This document shows, piece after piece, positions 45,938-54,144 of a stretch of 64,000 nt of DNA. Numbering within the stretch: the first letter of the stretch is position 1; every line of letters starts with the position of its first letter. This stretch comes from Salivita marina (GTDB taxonomy: Bacteria; Pseudomonadota; Gammaproteobacteria; Pseudomonadales; Azotimanducaceae), in the NCBI GenBank assembly GCA_038144425.1, contig JAYQNS010000002.1, positions 372,001-436,000 on the forward strand, in the 5' to 3' direction. Both the position numbers and the translations under genes were made by a program. Below the pieces are notes generated by a model. That model was given only the letters and a program-made list of their open reading frames with translations, was not told the DNA's origin and made no database searches.

Positions 45938-47644
45938 TTGGCCATTTTTAAACGCTTTATTCAACGCTATCCCGGGCAGAGCGCACTGCTGATCTTTGCC
46001 CTGCTTTTGTCCGGGGTTGCGAACAGCGTGGGCCTGTCTGCGCTCCTACCTGTGCTGAACCTGGCCTTTGAGAGCGACGTCCCCGATTCTGGGGTTGAGC
46101 GCGTGGCCATCGATGCCCTCCGAGCCCTGGGGCTCAATCCGGAGCTGGGTCTCCTGCTCATGGTGATTCTGGGCGCCATCGTCATGAAGAATCTTATGGT
46201 GCTGTTCGCGGAGGCGCGCATTGGCTATATCGCTGCGGACGTGGCCACGGGGCTCCGCCTGCGCCTATTGCAGGGCATTCTGCGCTCGCGCTGGACCTAC
46301 TTTGCGGGCCAGTCCCCGGGAAAGCTGGCGAACGCAATGAGCACGGAAGCCTACCGGGCCTCCTTGGCCTACGTGATGGGGGTGCGGGTGCTGGCCCTGG
46401 CCATTGAATCGCTCATCTACGGGGTGTTCGCCTTTGCCGTGTCCTGGGAAGCGACCGTGTTTGCCGCTGGCGCTAGCGTGGTGATCCTCCTGCTGTCTCG
46501 GAGCCTGGTGCGCATGGGCCGAGATGGCGGCGTGCTGCAAACCCAGTGGTACCGCCAGCTCCTCGCCTCCCTCACGGACACGCTGCAGTCTGTCAAAAGC
46601 TTTAAGGCCATGGGACGGGAGCACCTTGCGGACAACGTGCTCAGCGAAGAAACAAGCGCGCTACGCGGCGCGCTGCGACGGGAAGCGCTCGCCACGGCCT
46701 CCCTCGAGTCAGCCCAGGAACCGATGTACGCCTTGGTCATTGCCGGGGGTATCTACTTCGCCTTTTCTCTCTTTGATGTGCAGATGGCGACCGCCACCTT
46801 CCTGATCCTGGTGCTCGCCAACCTGCTCAAGCAGGTGGGAAAGGTGCAGAAGCAGTATCAGCGCATGGCCATCTACGAGTCGGCCTTCTGGGCCTTGGAT
46901 GAAACCATCAGCGATGCGGAGAGTAAGGCTGAGGTGATGGAAGGCACTCAGCCGCCGCACTTCGATCAGGAAATCACGCTGGAGGGGGTGACCTTCAGCT
47001 ACGGTGATCACAACATTCTGTCGGAAACCTCCCTGTCCATTCCCGCGGGAGCGCTGACCTGCCTGGTAGGGGAGTCGGGCTCGGGCAAAACCACGGTCAC
47101 CGATTTGGTGATGGGGCTTGTGCGTCCCACGGCGGGGGCCGTGAAGGTGGACGGCGCAGACCTGCGCGATATCGACTTGGCGGCCTGGCGCCACCAGATT
47201 GGCTATGTGCCCCAGGAAACGCTACTGCTCCACGATACGGTGCGGCGCAATGTCACCCTCGGGGAAGCGGGGGTGAGCGACGAGGCCGTAGAGAAGGCCC
47301 TGCGGGCAGCGGGGGCCTGGGATTTCGTCAGCGCCTTGCCGGAGGGCTGGGATACGGTGGTGGGCGAGCGGGGGACGCGAATCTCCGGCGGACAGCGCCA
47401 GCGGATCATGATTGCCCGGGCCCTGCTTGGGAATCCGCGTCTGCTAATTCTGGACGAAGCGACTAGCGCCCTCGATCCCGAATCGGATCGCGCCATCGCC
47501 GATACGCTGTGCGCCCTCCGCGGCTCCCTTACGCTCCTCGTGGTATCCCACCACAGTTCGCTTTCGAGCGCCGCGGACCTCGTTTATCGCGTGACCCGAG
47601 GCGCCGTGGCGCTGGCGCCGAACAGCGAGGACGCGTCGGCCTAG
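45938..47644 (+). CDS. MsbA-like ABC exporter (fused permease and ATPase)
   Basis: A 568-residue half-transporter. Six helices are spread over residues about 15-300 and the nucleotide-binding domain follows from about 345: Walker A GESGSGKTTVTDLVMGLV, Q-loop YVPQETLLLH, signature RISGGQRQRIMIARALLG, Walker B LLILDEATSALD and the H-loop VVSHHSSL. TTG 45938 follows AAAGAAAGGAAC. MsbA flips lipid A core across the inner membrane; this homologue is directly behind lptFG in a sphingolipid cluster, so a glycosphingolipid flippase is the favoured guess. It is not clearly MsbA by eye and could also be another lipid or peptide exporter. Confidence 0.82.
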   Translation: MAIFKRFIQRYPGQSALLIFALLLSGVANSVGLSALLPVLNLAFESDVPDSGVERVAIDALRALGLNPELGLLLMVILGAIVMKNLMVLFAEARIGYIAADVATGLRLRLLQGILRSRWTYFAGQSPGKLANAMSTEAYRASLAYVMGVRVLALAIESLIYGVFAFAVSWEATVFAAGASVVILLLSRSLVRMGRDGGVLQTQWYRQLLASLTDTLQSVKSFKAMGREHLADNVLSEETSALRGALRREALATASLESAQEPMYALVIAGGIYFAFSLFDVQMATATFLILVLANLLKQVGKVQKQYQRMAIYESAFWALDETISDAESKAEVMEGTQPPHFDQEITLEGVTFSYGDHNILSETSLSIPAGALTCLVGESGSGKTTVTDLVMGLVRPTAGAVKVDGADLRDIDLAAWRHQIGYVPQETLLLHDTVRRNVTLGEAGVSDEAVEKALRAAGAWDFVSALPEGWDTVVGERGTRISGGQRQRIMIARALLGNPRLLILDEATSALDPESDRAIADTLCALRGSLTLLVVSHHSSLSSAADLVYRVTRGAVALAPNSEDASA

Positions 47645-48699
47645 GGCCGCAGCAGCGCGGTGATCCGCGTGAGGGTGGCTTCAAGCTGAGGCGCCGCAGG
47701 ACGGCCCTGGCCCCAGGCCTCGGGGGGAATGGGCGTCGGGCTGAAGGCGAATTGGGGCTGGTCTCGAAGTCCCGCAAACACGCAGCGAAGATCCCGACTC
47801 AGGCGCTTGGGCCCCAGGTGAAAAAGGGCGCTATAGGCCAGGCTTTGCGCCGACCGATCCCGGGGCCGTCCCGATCCACGCTGAGCCATATCCCCTAAGT
47901 CAAACACCCGAACTGCTTTCCCGGTGCCGAGGGCTTCCGAGAGCATGGCAATGCTGTCCCCCGTGACCAGCAGGGCTCCCGCCCGAGCGAGGATGGCTCG
48001 GTAGGGATTGGGTTCCGAGCCCCAGGGTAGGAAGCGGTCCCGGGGTCGCCAGGGATGAGCGGCGAGGCGCGCCACCGCGGCGGCAGGCGTGCGGGGACTG
48101 GTGGTCACCCAAAGGGGGCGATCCCCGGCCAGGGCCTGGGCCTCCGCGAGGAGGCGTCGTGCGCTTTTCGGTCCTAGCGTGTAAGGACCGCTAGGGCCGC
48201 CAAGGAGCACCCCGAGCGCCTCCCCAGCCTCTGCTAGGGAAAGCCCATCCTTAGCCTCCCGAGCGGCGTCGAGCGCGGGCTCGTTAAGGCCATGAAGCGT
48301 GAGGGGGTTCTCCAGCACCTTGGGATGGGTTGGGCGTCGATACTGGGGCGTGGTCACCGTGAGGGAGAAGGCGTCCGGGGGGGCCCAGGTACGCCCCAGG
48401 AAAACGGTCATGCCCCGGGGGCTTTGCTGGGCAAGGGCCCGGGCGAGGGCCTCATTGCGCAGGGCTGCGCTGATGATCAGATGCCGCTGTGCGCTGGGCA
48501 GCGCCAGAGGCGCTGCGCCCCGACCGCTGACCTGATGCATAAGGCTGAGGAGATTGGCCCGGGGAAGGCGCCAGCGCGGGGTGAGGGTCTCGAGCGGTGC
48601 CCCTAGCTGTTGGCTGAGGGCCGCCGCAAGGGCTTCTATCTGCCCGTTTTCTCCCGCGCGATGACTTCGCAGCGCGACAATCGCGAGGGGTGCCGCCAT
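47641..48699 (-). CDS. ELM1-family protein (DUF1022), copy 3
   Basis: A 352-residue paralogue of the copies at 39.7 and 42.6 kb, with RSHRAGENGQIEALAAALSQQL, the GRTWAPPDAFSLTVTTPQYRRP segment, LGVLLGGPSGPYTLG and AGALLVTGDSIAMLSEALGTGKAVRVFDLG. It starts 12 bases after the serine palmitoyltransferase stop on the same strand, so ACP, SPT and this ELM1 protein form one short operon. It shares a CTAG stop with the ABC exporter. Confidence 0.87.
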   Translation of the reverse strand: MAAPLAIVALRSHRAGENGQIEALAAALSQQLGAPLETLTPRWRLPRANLLSLMHQVSGRGAAPLALPSAQRHLIISAALRNEALARALAQQSPRGMTVFLGRTWAPPDAFSLTVTTPQYRRPTHPKVLENPLTLHGLNEPALDAAREAKDGLSLAEAGEALGVLLGGPSGPYTLGPKSARRLLAEAQALAGDRPLWVTTSPRTPAAAVARLAAHPWRPRDRFLPWGSEPNPYRAILARAGALLVTGDSIAMLSEALGTGKAVRVFDLGDMAQRGSGRPRDRSAQSLAYSALFHLGPKRLSRDLRCVFAGLRDQPQFAFSPTPIPPEAWGQGRPAAPQLEATLTRITALLRP

Positions 48700-48711
48700 C
48701 GGAGCCTGCGC

Positions 48712-49935
48712 TTAGGCGTAGGCGCTCGCCGCTGCCCGAGGCTGATCGAAAAGACGTTGAGCGACGGCAGCATAGCCTTCGATGATCTGCTCCACCTGCT
48801 CATCGGTGTGGGCAGCGGAGAGGCTGCACCGCAGCAGGCTAAGATTTTTCGGAGCCCCCGGGGGTACGACCAAATTGACGTAGACGCCCGCATCGAGAAG
48901 GACCTGCCAGGCCGCCGCGGCTTGCTCCGGGCCGTCCATGAGGCTAGCGATGACCGGGCTCGGCGCTGCGCCGAGCTTGAACCCGAGGCTCGTGAGGCCT
49001 TCATGCACGCGCCGGCAGTTTTTCCACAGCTGGCTGCGAAGGGCCTGCCCCTGGGCCACGCGCTTCAGGGCGGCGCGGGTGGAGGCGATCACCGACGGGG
49101 TGCTGGATGCGGTGAACATGTAGGCGCGAATCTGGCTGCGCAGCGGCGCGACGTCGTGCTTTCGGCTTGCGAAGAAACCGCCGACGCTGCCAAGGCTCTT
49201 GGAGAAGGTGCCGGTGACGAAGTCGATCTCGTCTTCGATGCCGAGGGCTTCCGCGAGACCCCGACCCGTTTCCCCCATGATTCCGAAGCTGTGGGCGTCA
49301 TCCAGAAGGAGGAAGGCGCCGTGGCGCTTCACCACTTCGCAGAACTGATCGAGGGGTGCGACATCCCCGAGCATGCTGTAAAGGCTTTCCACGATGACCA
49401 GGGTCCGGGCGCAGCGGTCCCCGAGGCGACGCAGACGCTTGTCTAGATCCGCGGGGTCATTGTGGCGGAAGCGATAGATTTCGGCGCCGGAAAGCTTGGC
49501 CCCTTCGTAAATGCTGGCGTGGGAGTCCGCATCGAGCATGATGACGTCCCCGGGCCCTGCAAGGGTGGAGATCGCGCCGACGTTAGCCACATAGCCCGTG
49601 GTGAAGGCGATGGCCGAACGGGTGCCGAGGAAAGCGCTGAGCTCCCGCTCGAGGGCGGCGTGCCCCGCGTAGGTGCCGTTGGCCAGCCGGGAGCCCGTGG
49701 TGCCCGTTCCGTGGGTGCGCACGGCCTGGGCCGCAGCCTCGATGCAGGCGGGATCAAAGGTAAGGCCGAGATAGTTGTTCGTGCCGGCCAGGATGACGCG
49801 CTTGCCTTCAATTCTACCTTCCGTCGCTGACCCCGTGACGTCGATGGTCGCGCCGATGGCGTTGACGCCGAGCTGGCCAAGCTGGTCTTGGAAGTCTCGG
49901 GCCGCATCTAGCTTTTGAAGAAGGCTCATGGGCAA
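48712..49935 (-). CDS. spt: Serine palmitoyltransferase (alpha-oxoamine synthase family)
   Basis: PLP enzyme that condenses L-serine with an acyl thioester to 3-oxosphinganine, the first step of sphingolipid synthesis. 407 residues. Motifs are ILAGTNNYLGLTF, HGTGTTGSRLANGTYAGH, DADSHASIYEGAKLSGAE, LLDDAHSFGIMGETGRG and the PLP-lysine segment GTFSKSLGSVGGFF with Lys246. The GTFSKSxGxxGGF form is that of SPT rather than GTLGKAxG of KBL/BioF. It lies 5 bases after the acyl carrier protein, which fits the ACP-dependent SPT of Caulobacter. Soluble and cytoplasmic, no membrane anchor. Confidence 0.88.
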   Translation of the reverse strand: MPMSLLQKLDAARDFQDQLGQLGVNAIGATIDVTGSATEGRIEGKRVILAGTNNYLGLTFDPACIEAAAQAVRTHGTGTTGSRLANGTYAGHAALERELSAFLGTRSAIAFTTGYVANVGAISTLAGPGDVIMLDADSHASIYEGAKLSGAEIYRFRHNDPADLDKRLRRLGDRCARTLVIVESLYSMLGDVAPLDQFCEVVKRHGAFLLLDDAHSFGIMGETGRGLAEALGIEDEIDFVTGTFSKSLGSVGGFFASRKHDVAPLRSQIRAYMFTASSTPSVIASTRAALKRVAQGQALRSQLWKNCRRVHEGLTSLGFKLGAAPSPVIASLMDGPEQAAAAWQVLLDAGVYVNLVVPPGAPKNLSLLRCSLSAAHTDEQVEQIIEGYAAVAQRLFDQPRAAASAYA

Positions 49936-49940
49936 GTCGC

Positions 49941-50180
49941 CTAAGTTAGGTTCTGAATCCGCTGGGCCAGGTCCGCAATGGTGCGCACGTCGCCAAGCTC
50001 ATTAATCGGGAAAGCCACATCGAAGCGGTCTTCGAGCGCTTCAATCAGTTCCATCACGTCCAGCGACGCCAGGCCCAGCTCATCGATCAAATCACTTTCT
50101 GGAGGAACAATGGAGCCCCCAGCGTGTGACTGAGCCAGTAGCGTCTGAATTTCAGAGACGCATTCGTCGTACTTGATCAT
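49941..50180 (-). CDS. Dedicated acyl carrier protein for sphingolipid synthesis
   Basis: A 79-residue carrier protein. The phosphopantetheine serine is Ser39 in LIDELGLASLDVMELIEALEDRF, with the helix II acidic face of an ACP. ATG 50180 (MIKYDECVSEIQTLL) gives family length; a longer upstream frame lacks similarity. It is first in the ACP-SPT-ELM1 operon and is not next to fab genes, so it is a specialised carrier like the AcpR of sphingolipid clusters. The acyl-ACP synthetase and PPTase at 33-36 kb would load it. Confidence 0.87.
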   Translation of the reverse strand: MIKYDECVSEIQTLLAQSHAGGSIVPPESDLIDELGLASLDVMELIEALEDRFDVAFPINELGDVRTIADLAQRIQNLT

Positions 50181-50440
50181 GCGTGTTGGATCCCTCTGAC
50201 GCCGTCTTCGCTGATTAAACGTATGCAGCGGCGTCCATGCTTTCCCCAAAGCGCCTGCAGTTTGTCATCTAAATGCCTGACTTACAACAGGACTTTTTTT
50301 TAGCCGGTCGGGCTGGGGCGAATAGGGGGAAGTCTGAGGGGCCGTCCCTGACTCGGAGGTGAATCAGAATCGCAGAAGTGTTTCACAGCCGTCGCAGGGC
50401 GCGCGTCCATGAAACAATTGAGAAACAATGGAGAGAAAGC

Positions 50441-51193
50441 TTAGGCGTACTCTTCCGTGGGGTCGGGGAACTCGAGGTGGCGTCGAAGGAGGTGCGTGAG
50501 GCCGTAAAAGGGCAGGGTATCGGCGAGGGCCACGGCCATCTTAAAGAGGTAGTTGCTCACCATCAGGGTGAAAAGGGTGGCCAGGGCCATGTCCCCGGCC
50601 AGGAAGGCTGCGCCAAAGGTCACGGCGATCACCATGAAGGAATCGACCAGTTGGCTGATGAGGGTGGAGAAATTATTGCGCACCCAGAGATGCTTGCCCT
50701 TGGTGACGCGCTTCCAGAAGTGGAAGAGCTGCACATCGCAGAACTGCGCGGCGATGTAGGCGAGCATGGAGGCGAAGACCGCCCCCGAGGTGCAGTAGAA
50801 CAGCAGTTGGTAGAACTCGATGGTGCCTTCCACGGTGGTGCCGTTGGGCAAGAAGACGCCTTCCGCCAGGCGCAGCTGCTGCCAGGGGGGCATGGCTTCC
50901 GGGCCGACGGAAGGAAGGGCCTGGCCGAGCCAGAGGGTCCCGAGGATGAAGAAGTTGAGCCCCAGGCCCACCCACACGAGGAAGTTGGCGCGGGCGCGGC
51001 CGTAGAGCTCTGAGATCAGGTCCGTGACGAGGAAGGTAATGGGGTAGGGAAGTACACCCACGGCCAGGCTCATGGGGCCCAGTTCCACGAAGCGCGTGAT
51101 CCCGATGATGTTCAGCATGGTCATCGCGCAGAGGAAAATCCCCGCCAGGATTAGAAACACGCGCTCCCGACGTTCTTCGAGGGGCGGCAGCAT
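50441..51193 (-). CDS. Queuosine precursor transporter (YhhQ family)
   Basis: Inner-membrane permease of about 250 residues with six helices; members import preQ0/preQ1 for tRNA queuosine. The family start is visible in ILAGIFLCAMTMLNIIGITRFV, and VGVLPYPITFLVTDLISELYGRARANFLVWVGL is the diagnostic VUT-1 segment (L-P-Y-P-x-T-F-x-x-x-D-x-x-x-E). It stands alone on the minus strand between the ACP promoter and the pterin genes. A neighbouring QueD-like gene is of a different type (see its entry), so salvage is the likely use. Confidence 0.9.
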   Translation of the reverse strand: MLPPLEERRERVFLILAGIFLCAMTMLNIIGITRFVELGPMSLAVGVLPYPITFLVTDLISELYGRARANFLVWVGLGLNFFILGTLWLGQALPSVGPEAMPPWQQLRLAEGVFLPNGTTVEGTIEFYQLLFYCTSGAVFASMLAYIAAQFCDVQLFHFWKRVTKGKHLWVRNNFSTLISQLVDSFMVIAVTFGAAFLAGDMALATLFTLMVSNYLFKMAVALADTLPFYGLTHLLRRHLEFPDPTEEYA

Positions 51194-51211
51194 GGCGCTC
51201 TCCTTTCTTGT

Positions 51212-51907
51212 CTAGCGTTCGACTTGCCCGAGATTGGCGTGGAGGACAGCGCCATTCACCACCGGGTGGGTTGCAGCCCAGATCACGGTTTCGGCGATTT
51301 CCTCCGGGGTGATGAGGCGGCCGAAGGCAGAGAAGGCTGCCACGGCGGTGGCGCCCTCATCGCCCACATGGGCCCGGAGCATCTCCGTGTCCGTGAAGCC
51401 AGGGCAAACGCAGGCCGTATGGATCCCCCGGCCGGCAAGATCTTGGCAGGTGGCGCGCATGAGTCCAATGGTGGCGTGCTTGCTAGTGACGTAGCTTGCG
51501 GCGCCGGCAACGGCCTTTTCTCCGAGGGTGGAACCCACATAAATCACCGCAGAGCCTGGCTTCATCTTGGGAATCAGGGCCCCATTCAGGCGGCTTGGGG
51601 CCACCACGTTGACCTCCAGCACCTGGCGCAGAGCTTCGGCGGGAAGGTCGTCGACGGCATCCTTCCGCAGCAGGCCCGCATTGTGGATAAGCACGAGCTG
51701 CTCCGCGCTTTCTGCGAGGGCTTCCAGCGCCGGGAGCATTTGGGTGAGCGCGCTTTCTTCCGTGAGGTCACAGCGGTGCTGGGTGACCCCAGGCACGGGG
51801 CACGACCGCCGGGAAAGATTGTGCACCGCCCAGCCAGCAGCGAGCAGCTGCCGAGCAATCTCGGCGCCAATGCCGGCGCTGGCGCCGGTGATGACAGCAA
51901 GCTTCAT
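51212..51907 (-). CDS. SDR family oxidoreductase, probable pterin reductase
   Basis: Classical short-chain dehydrogenase of 231 residues starting MKLAVITGASAGIGAEIARQLL (TGxxxGxG cofactor site). NAG motif LIHNAGLL, catalytic serine in VIYVGST, and YVTSK as the catalytic Tyr-Lys pair. The ATG overlaps the stop of the PTPS gene (ATGA), which makes pterin reduction the most likely role, in the way sepiapterin reductase is an SDR. Substrate is not proven by sequence. Confidence 0.8.
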   Translation of the reverse strand: MKLAVITGASAGIGAEIARQLLAAGWAVHNLSRRSCPVPGVTQHRCDLTEESALTQMLPALEALAESAEQLVLIHNAGLLRKDAVDDLPAEALRQVLEVNVVAPSRLNGALIPKMKPGSAVIYVGSTLGEKAVAGAASYVTSKHATIGLMRATCQDLAGRGIHTACVCPGFTDTEMLRAHVGDEGATAVAAFSAFGRLITPEEIAETVIWAATHPVVNGAVLHANLGQVER

Positions 51908-52422
51908 GATGCGCTCCAGTAGCGAGAGGCCCATTGTTCCGTTCCGCTTGACACCCGCACGCGGAGGCCGGCGATGGCATCCTGCGGCAGGGAAGGGTCC
52001 GAGAGGAGGGCTTCCACGAACCACCCCGCGAGGGCCTCCACGGTGATATTGGCGAGGGGCAGGAGCAGCACGTCTCGGGGCAGGAAGGGAATGGCTTCGG
52101 CGCCGTAGTGCGCGAGCAGGTAGGGGGTCCCTTCCTCGATGCGTAGATGAGGAGACTGGGTCGGCAGCAGCACCTTTTCGTCGAGCTGTTCGCACAAGGC
52201 CATGAGGGCTTTCTTCGCGCGGCCATAGTCAAAGCAGAGGCCGTCTCCGCCGATGGGCGTCTCGATCTCGCAGCCCACGCGCCAATTATGGCCGTGGAGA
52301 TTCTCCCGCTCCTCGGCCGAAAAGATGGTGAAGTGCCCGGCGGAGAAATTGAGGTAGTCTTTCGCGATCTCGATGGTCGCGAGGGACCCGGGGCGCCGGG
52401 AGGCACCGGAGTGATCGGTCAT
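51904..52422 (-). CDS. 6-pyruvoyl-tetrahydropterin synthase family protein with ExxHGH motif
   Basis: T-fold enzyme of 172 residues. Zinc ligands are His30 (FSAGHF), His43 and His45 (LHGHNW). In PTPS and QueD a catalytic Cys sits before the HGH; here the motif reads ENLHGH (Glu40 to His45), the ExxHGH form associated with PTPS-III proteins, which can convert dihydroneopterin triphosphate to the folate precursor. So it is probably not a classical QueD. The overlapping SDR downstream points to a reduced pterin product. An upstream N-terminal extension of about 15 residues is Ser/Arg-rich. Confidence 0.82.
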   Translation of the reverse strand: MTDHSGASRRPGSLATIEIAKDYLNFSAGHFTIFSAEERENLHGHNWRVGCEIETPIGGDGLCFDYGRAKKALMALCEQLDEKVLLPTQSPHLRIEEGTPYLLAHYGAEAIPFLPRDVLLLPLANITVEALAGWFVEALLSDPSLPQDAIAGLRVRVSSGTEQWASRYWSAS

Positions 52423-52542
52423 GGCAAATCCTTTTCAGGGAGGCTGCGCTGGCATGCCCTAGGCATTTGCCGTTCAGCCTACCGGTTCCAGGGGCGGGGC
52501 GCCAGCAAGGACAACAGCAACCCAAAAGGGAGGGGCAAGCGG

Positions 52543-53271
52543 ATGGCAAGTTTTGAACATAAAGGCAGCACCCTGGTGTATGAGATTCACGGTGAGGGGC
52601 CCGCGGTGCTGGCCTTGGCCCCCGGGGGCATGCGCTCGGCGACGGCGCTCTGGAGCAACGCGCCCTTCAACCCCTTTTCCGTGCTGAGCGATCGCTTCAC
52701 GGTGATATCTATGGATCAACGCAACGCTGGGGCCTCCCGCGGGCCCGTGCGAGAAGATGATGGTTGGGAAAGCTTTCTCGAGGACCAGCTGGCGCTCCTG
52801 GATCATCTGGGTATCGAGCGGTGCGCGGCCCTTGGCATGTGCATTGGCGGACCCTATGTGATGAACCTGCTACGGGCCCAGCCCGAGCGCTTCTTCGCGG
52901 GTGTGCTTTTGCAGCCCATCGGGCTAGATGGCAATCGCGAGGCCTTTTTGGGCATGGTAGACAGCTGGGCGGAAGACCTTCTGCCTAAGCGCCCCGATTT
53001 GTCTCCCGAGACCCTCGAAGGGCTCCGGGACCGCATGTTCTCCAACGACTTTCTGTTCGCCGTTTCTGAAGAGGACGTGCGCCACTGCCCGGTGCCCCTC
53101 CAAATCATGTTAGGTAATGATCTCTTTCACCCGGAAAGTACCAGCCGCCGCGTCGCCGAACTGGCGCCCCGGGCGGAGCTTATCGAGGCCTGGAAGGGGG
53201 AAGGGGAGCGGGAGGCGGCGGTGACGGCCCTTCGCACCTTTCTGCTTCAGAGCGCAGGGGAGGGGCAATGA
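52543..53271 (+). CDS. Alpha/beta hydrolase fold protein with Cys in the nucleophile position
   Basis: A 242-residue protein with the fold marks VLALAPGGMRSA, VISMDQRNAGAS and the nucleophile elbow GMCIGG (Cys100 instead of Ser). The acidic residue is probably in MLGNDLFHPEST; no clear catalytic His is seen near the C-terminus (LIEAWKGEGERE). ATG 52543 follows AGGGAGGGGC; a longer open frame upstream overlaps the PTPS leader and lacks similarity. It overlaps the methyltransferase (ATGA), suggesting the pair acts together. Substrate unknown. Confidence 0.8.
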   Translation: MASFEHKGSTLVYEIHGEGPAVLALAPGGMRSATALWSNAPFNPFSVLSDRFTVISMDQRNAGASRGPVREDDGWESFLEDQLALLDHLGIERCAALGMCIGGPYVMNLLRAQPERFFAGVLLQPIGLDGNREAFLGMVDSWAEDLLPKRPDLSPETLEGLRDRMFSNDFLFAVSEEDVRHCPVPLQIMLGNDLFHPESTSRRVAELAPRAELIEAWKGEGEREAAVTALRTFLLQSAGEGQ

Positions 53272-54110
53272 CAACCGTAGATAACGAAAAGGAACGCGCT
53301 TTTTGGAATGGCGCTGGAGGCGAAACCTGGGTGCGCGCCCAGGCCCAGCTCGATCAAATGCTGGCACCCCTCCTGGACGCCCTGCTGGCCGGGGCAGCGC
53401 TTCAGCCAGGGCGGCGCGTTTTAGACCTCGGCTGCGGCTGTGGCGCCAGTAGCCTAGCGGCCGCGGAGAGCGGCGCGGAGGTGGTGGGCCTCGATTTCTC
53501 TGCCCCAATGATTTCCCTTGCCGAGGCCCGGGGGAAGGCTGCGTCGGCGCGGGCTCTGCGCTTCATCTGTGAGGATGCGACGAAGGCCGTCTTCCCGACC
53601 CCTTTTGACCATTTAATTTCCCGGTTCGGGGGCATGTTCTTCGCGGACCCGGTAGCGGCCTATGCGAAGCTCCGCGGCGCCCTCGTGCCGGGCGGTCGCT
53701 TGACTATGCTGGTTTGGCAGGCGCCTAAGCATAATCCGTGGATGAGCGTGGTGGGCCAGGCCGTGGCCCCCTTCCTGCCCCCACCCTCCGGCGGAGCGCC
53801 GGACCCTCGAGCGCCGGGCCCCTTCGCCTTTGCCGATCCCGCCTATGTGACTGGCCTCCTTGAAGCGGCGGGCTGGGAGTCGATCTCCCTGTCCCCGGTG
53901 GAACGCCCCCTTCACTTGGCGGACACCATGGAAGAGGCGTTAGCCCTTCAGAGCCAGGTCGGACCCCTCGCGCGGGTGCTTCGAGAGCTGGAGGAAACGG
54001 CGCGGGAGGCGGCGCTTACCGCGGCACGGGAGGCCCTGGCCCCTCACTTCACTCCGGAGGGTTTAGTGCTGGGGGCGGCCTGTCACCTCGTGGAGGCTAG
54101 GGCGCCCTAG
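53268..54110 (+). CDS. Class I SAM-dependent methyltransferase
   Basis: A 280-residue methyltransferase with motif I VLDLGCGCGASSLAAAESGAEVVGLD, motif II around ICEDATKAVF and a UbiE-like ISRFGGMFFADPVAAYAKL / LTMLVWQAP pattern. The N-terminal NEKERAFWNGAGGETWVRAQ is common in small-molecule methyltransferases of this type. It is translationally coupled to the hydrolase upstream. Substrate not identifiable. Confidence 0.85.
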   Translation: MTTVDNEKERAFWNGAGGETWVRAQAQLDQMLAPLLDALLAGAALQPGRRVLDLGCGCGASSLAAAESGAEVVGLDFSAPMISLAEARGKAASARALRFICEDATKAVFPTPFDHLISRFGGMFFADPVAAYAKLRGALVPGGRLTMLVWQAPKHNPWMSVVGQAVAPFLPPPSGGAPDPRAPGPFAFADPAYVTGLLEAAGWESISLSPVERPLHLADTMEEALALQSQVGPLARVLRELEETAREAALTAAREALAPHFTPEGLVLGAACHLVEARAP

Positions 54111-54144
54111 CGGGCTCTCCTAGCCGGGCCCCCCTAGCCAAAAC

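Noticed and set aside
48712..49935. SPT as glycine C-acetyltransferase (KBL) or 8-amino-7-oxononanoate synthase (BioF)
   Set aside because: The lysine motif GTFSKSLGSVGGF and the adjoining ACP fit SPT; neither tdh nor bio genes are near. Phylogeny would be needed for proof.
50181..50440. Riboswitch or small RNA between ACP and the queuosine transporter
   Set aside because: The 260-base region has a T run at 50294-50302 and no clear paired structure I could defend; a preQ1-type aptamer was not recognised, and it would be downstream of the transporter, not in its leader.
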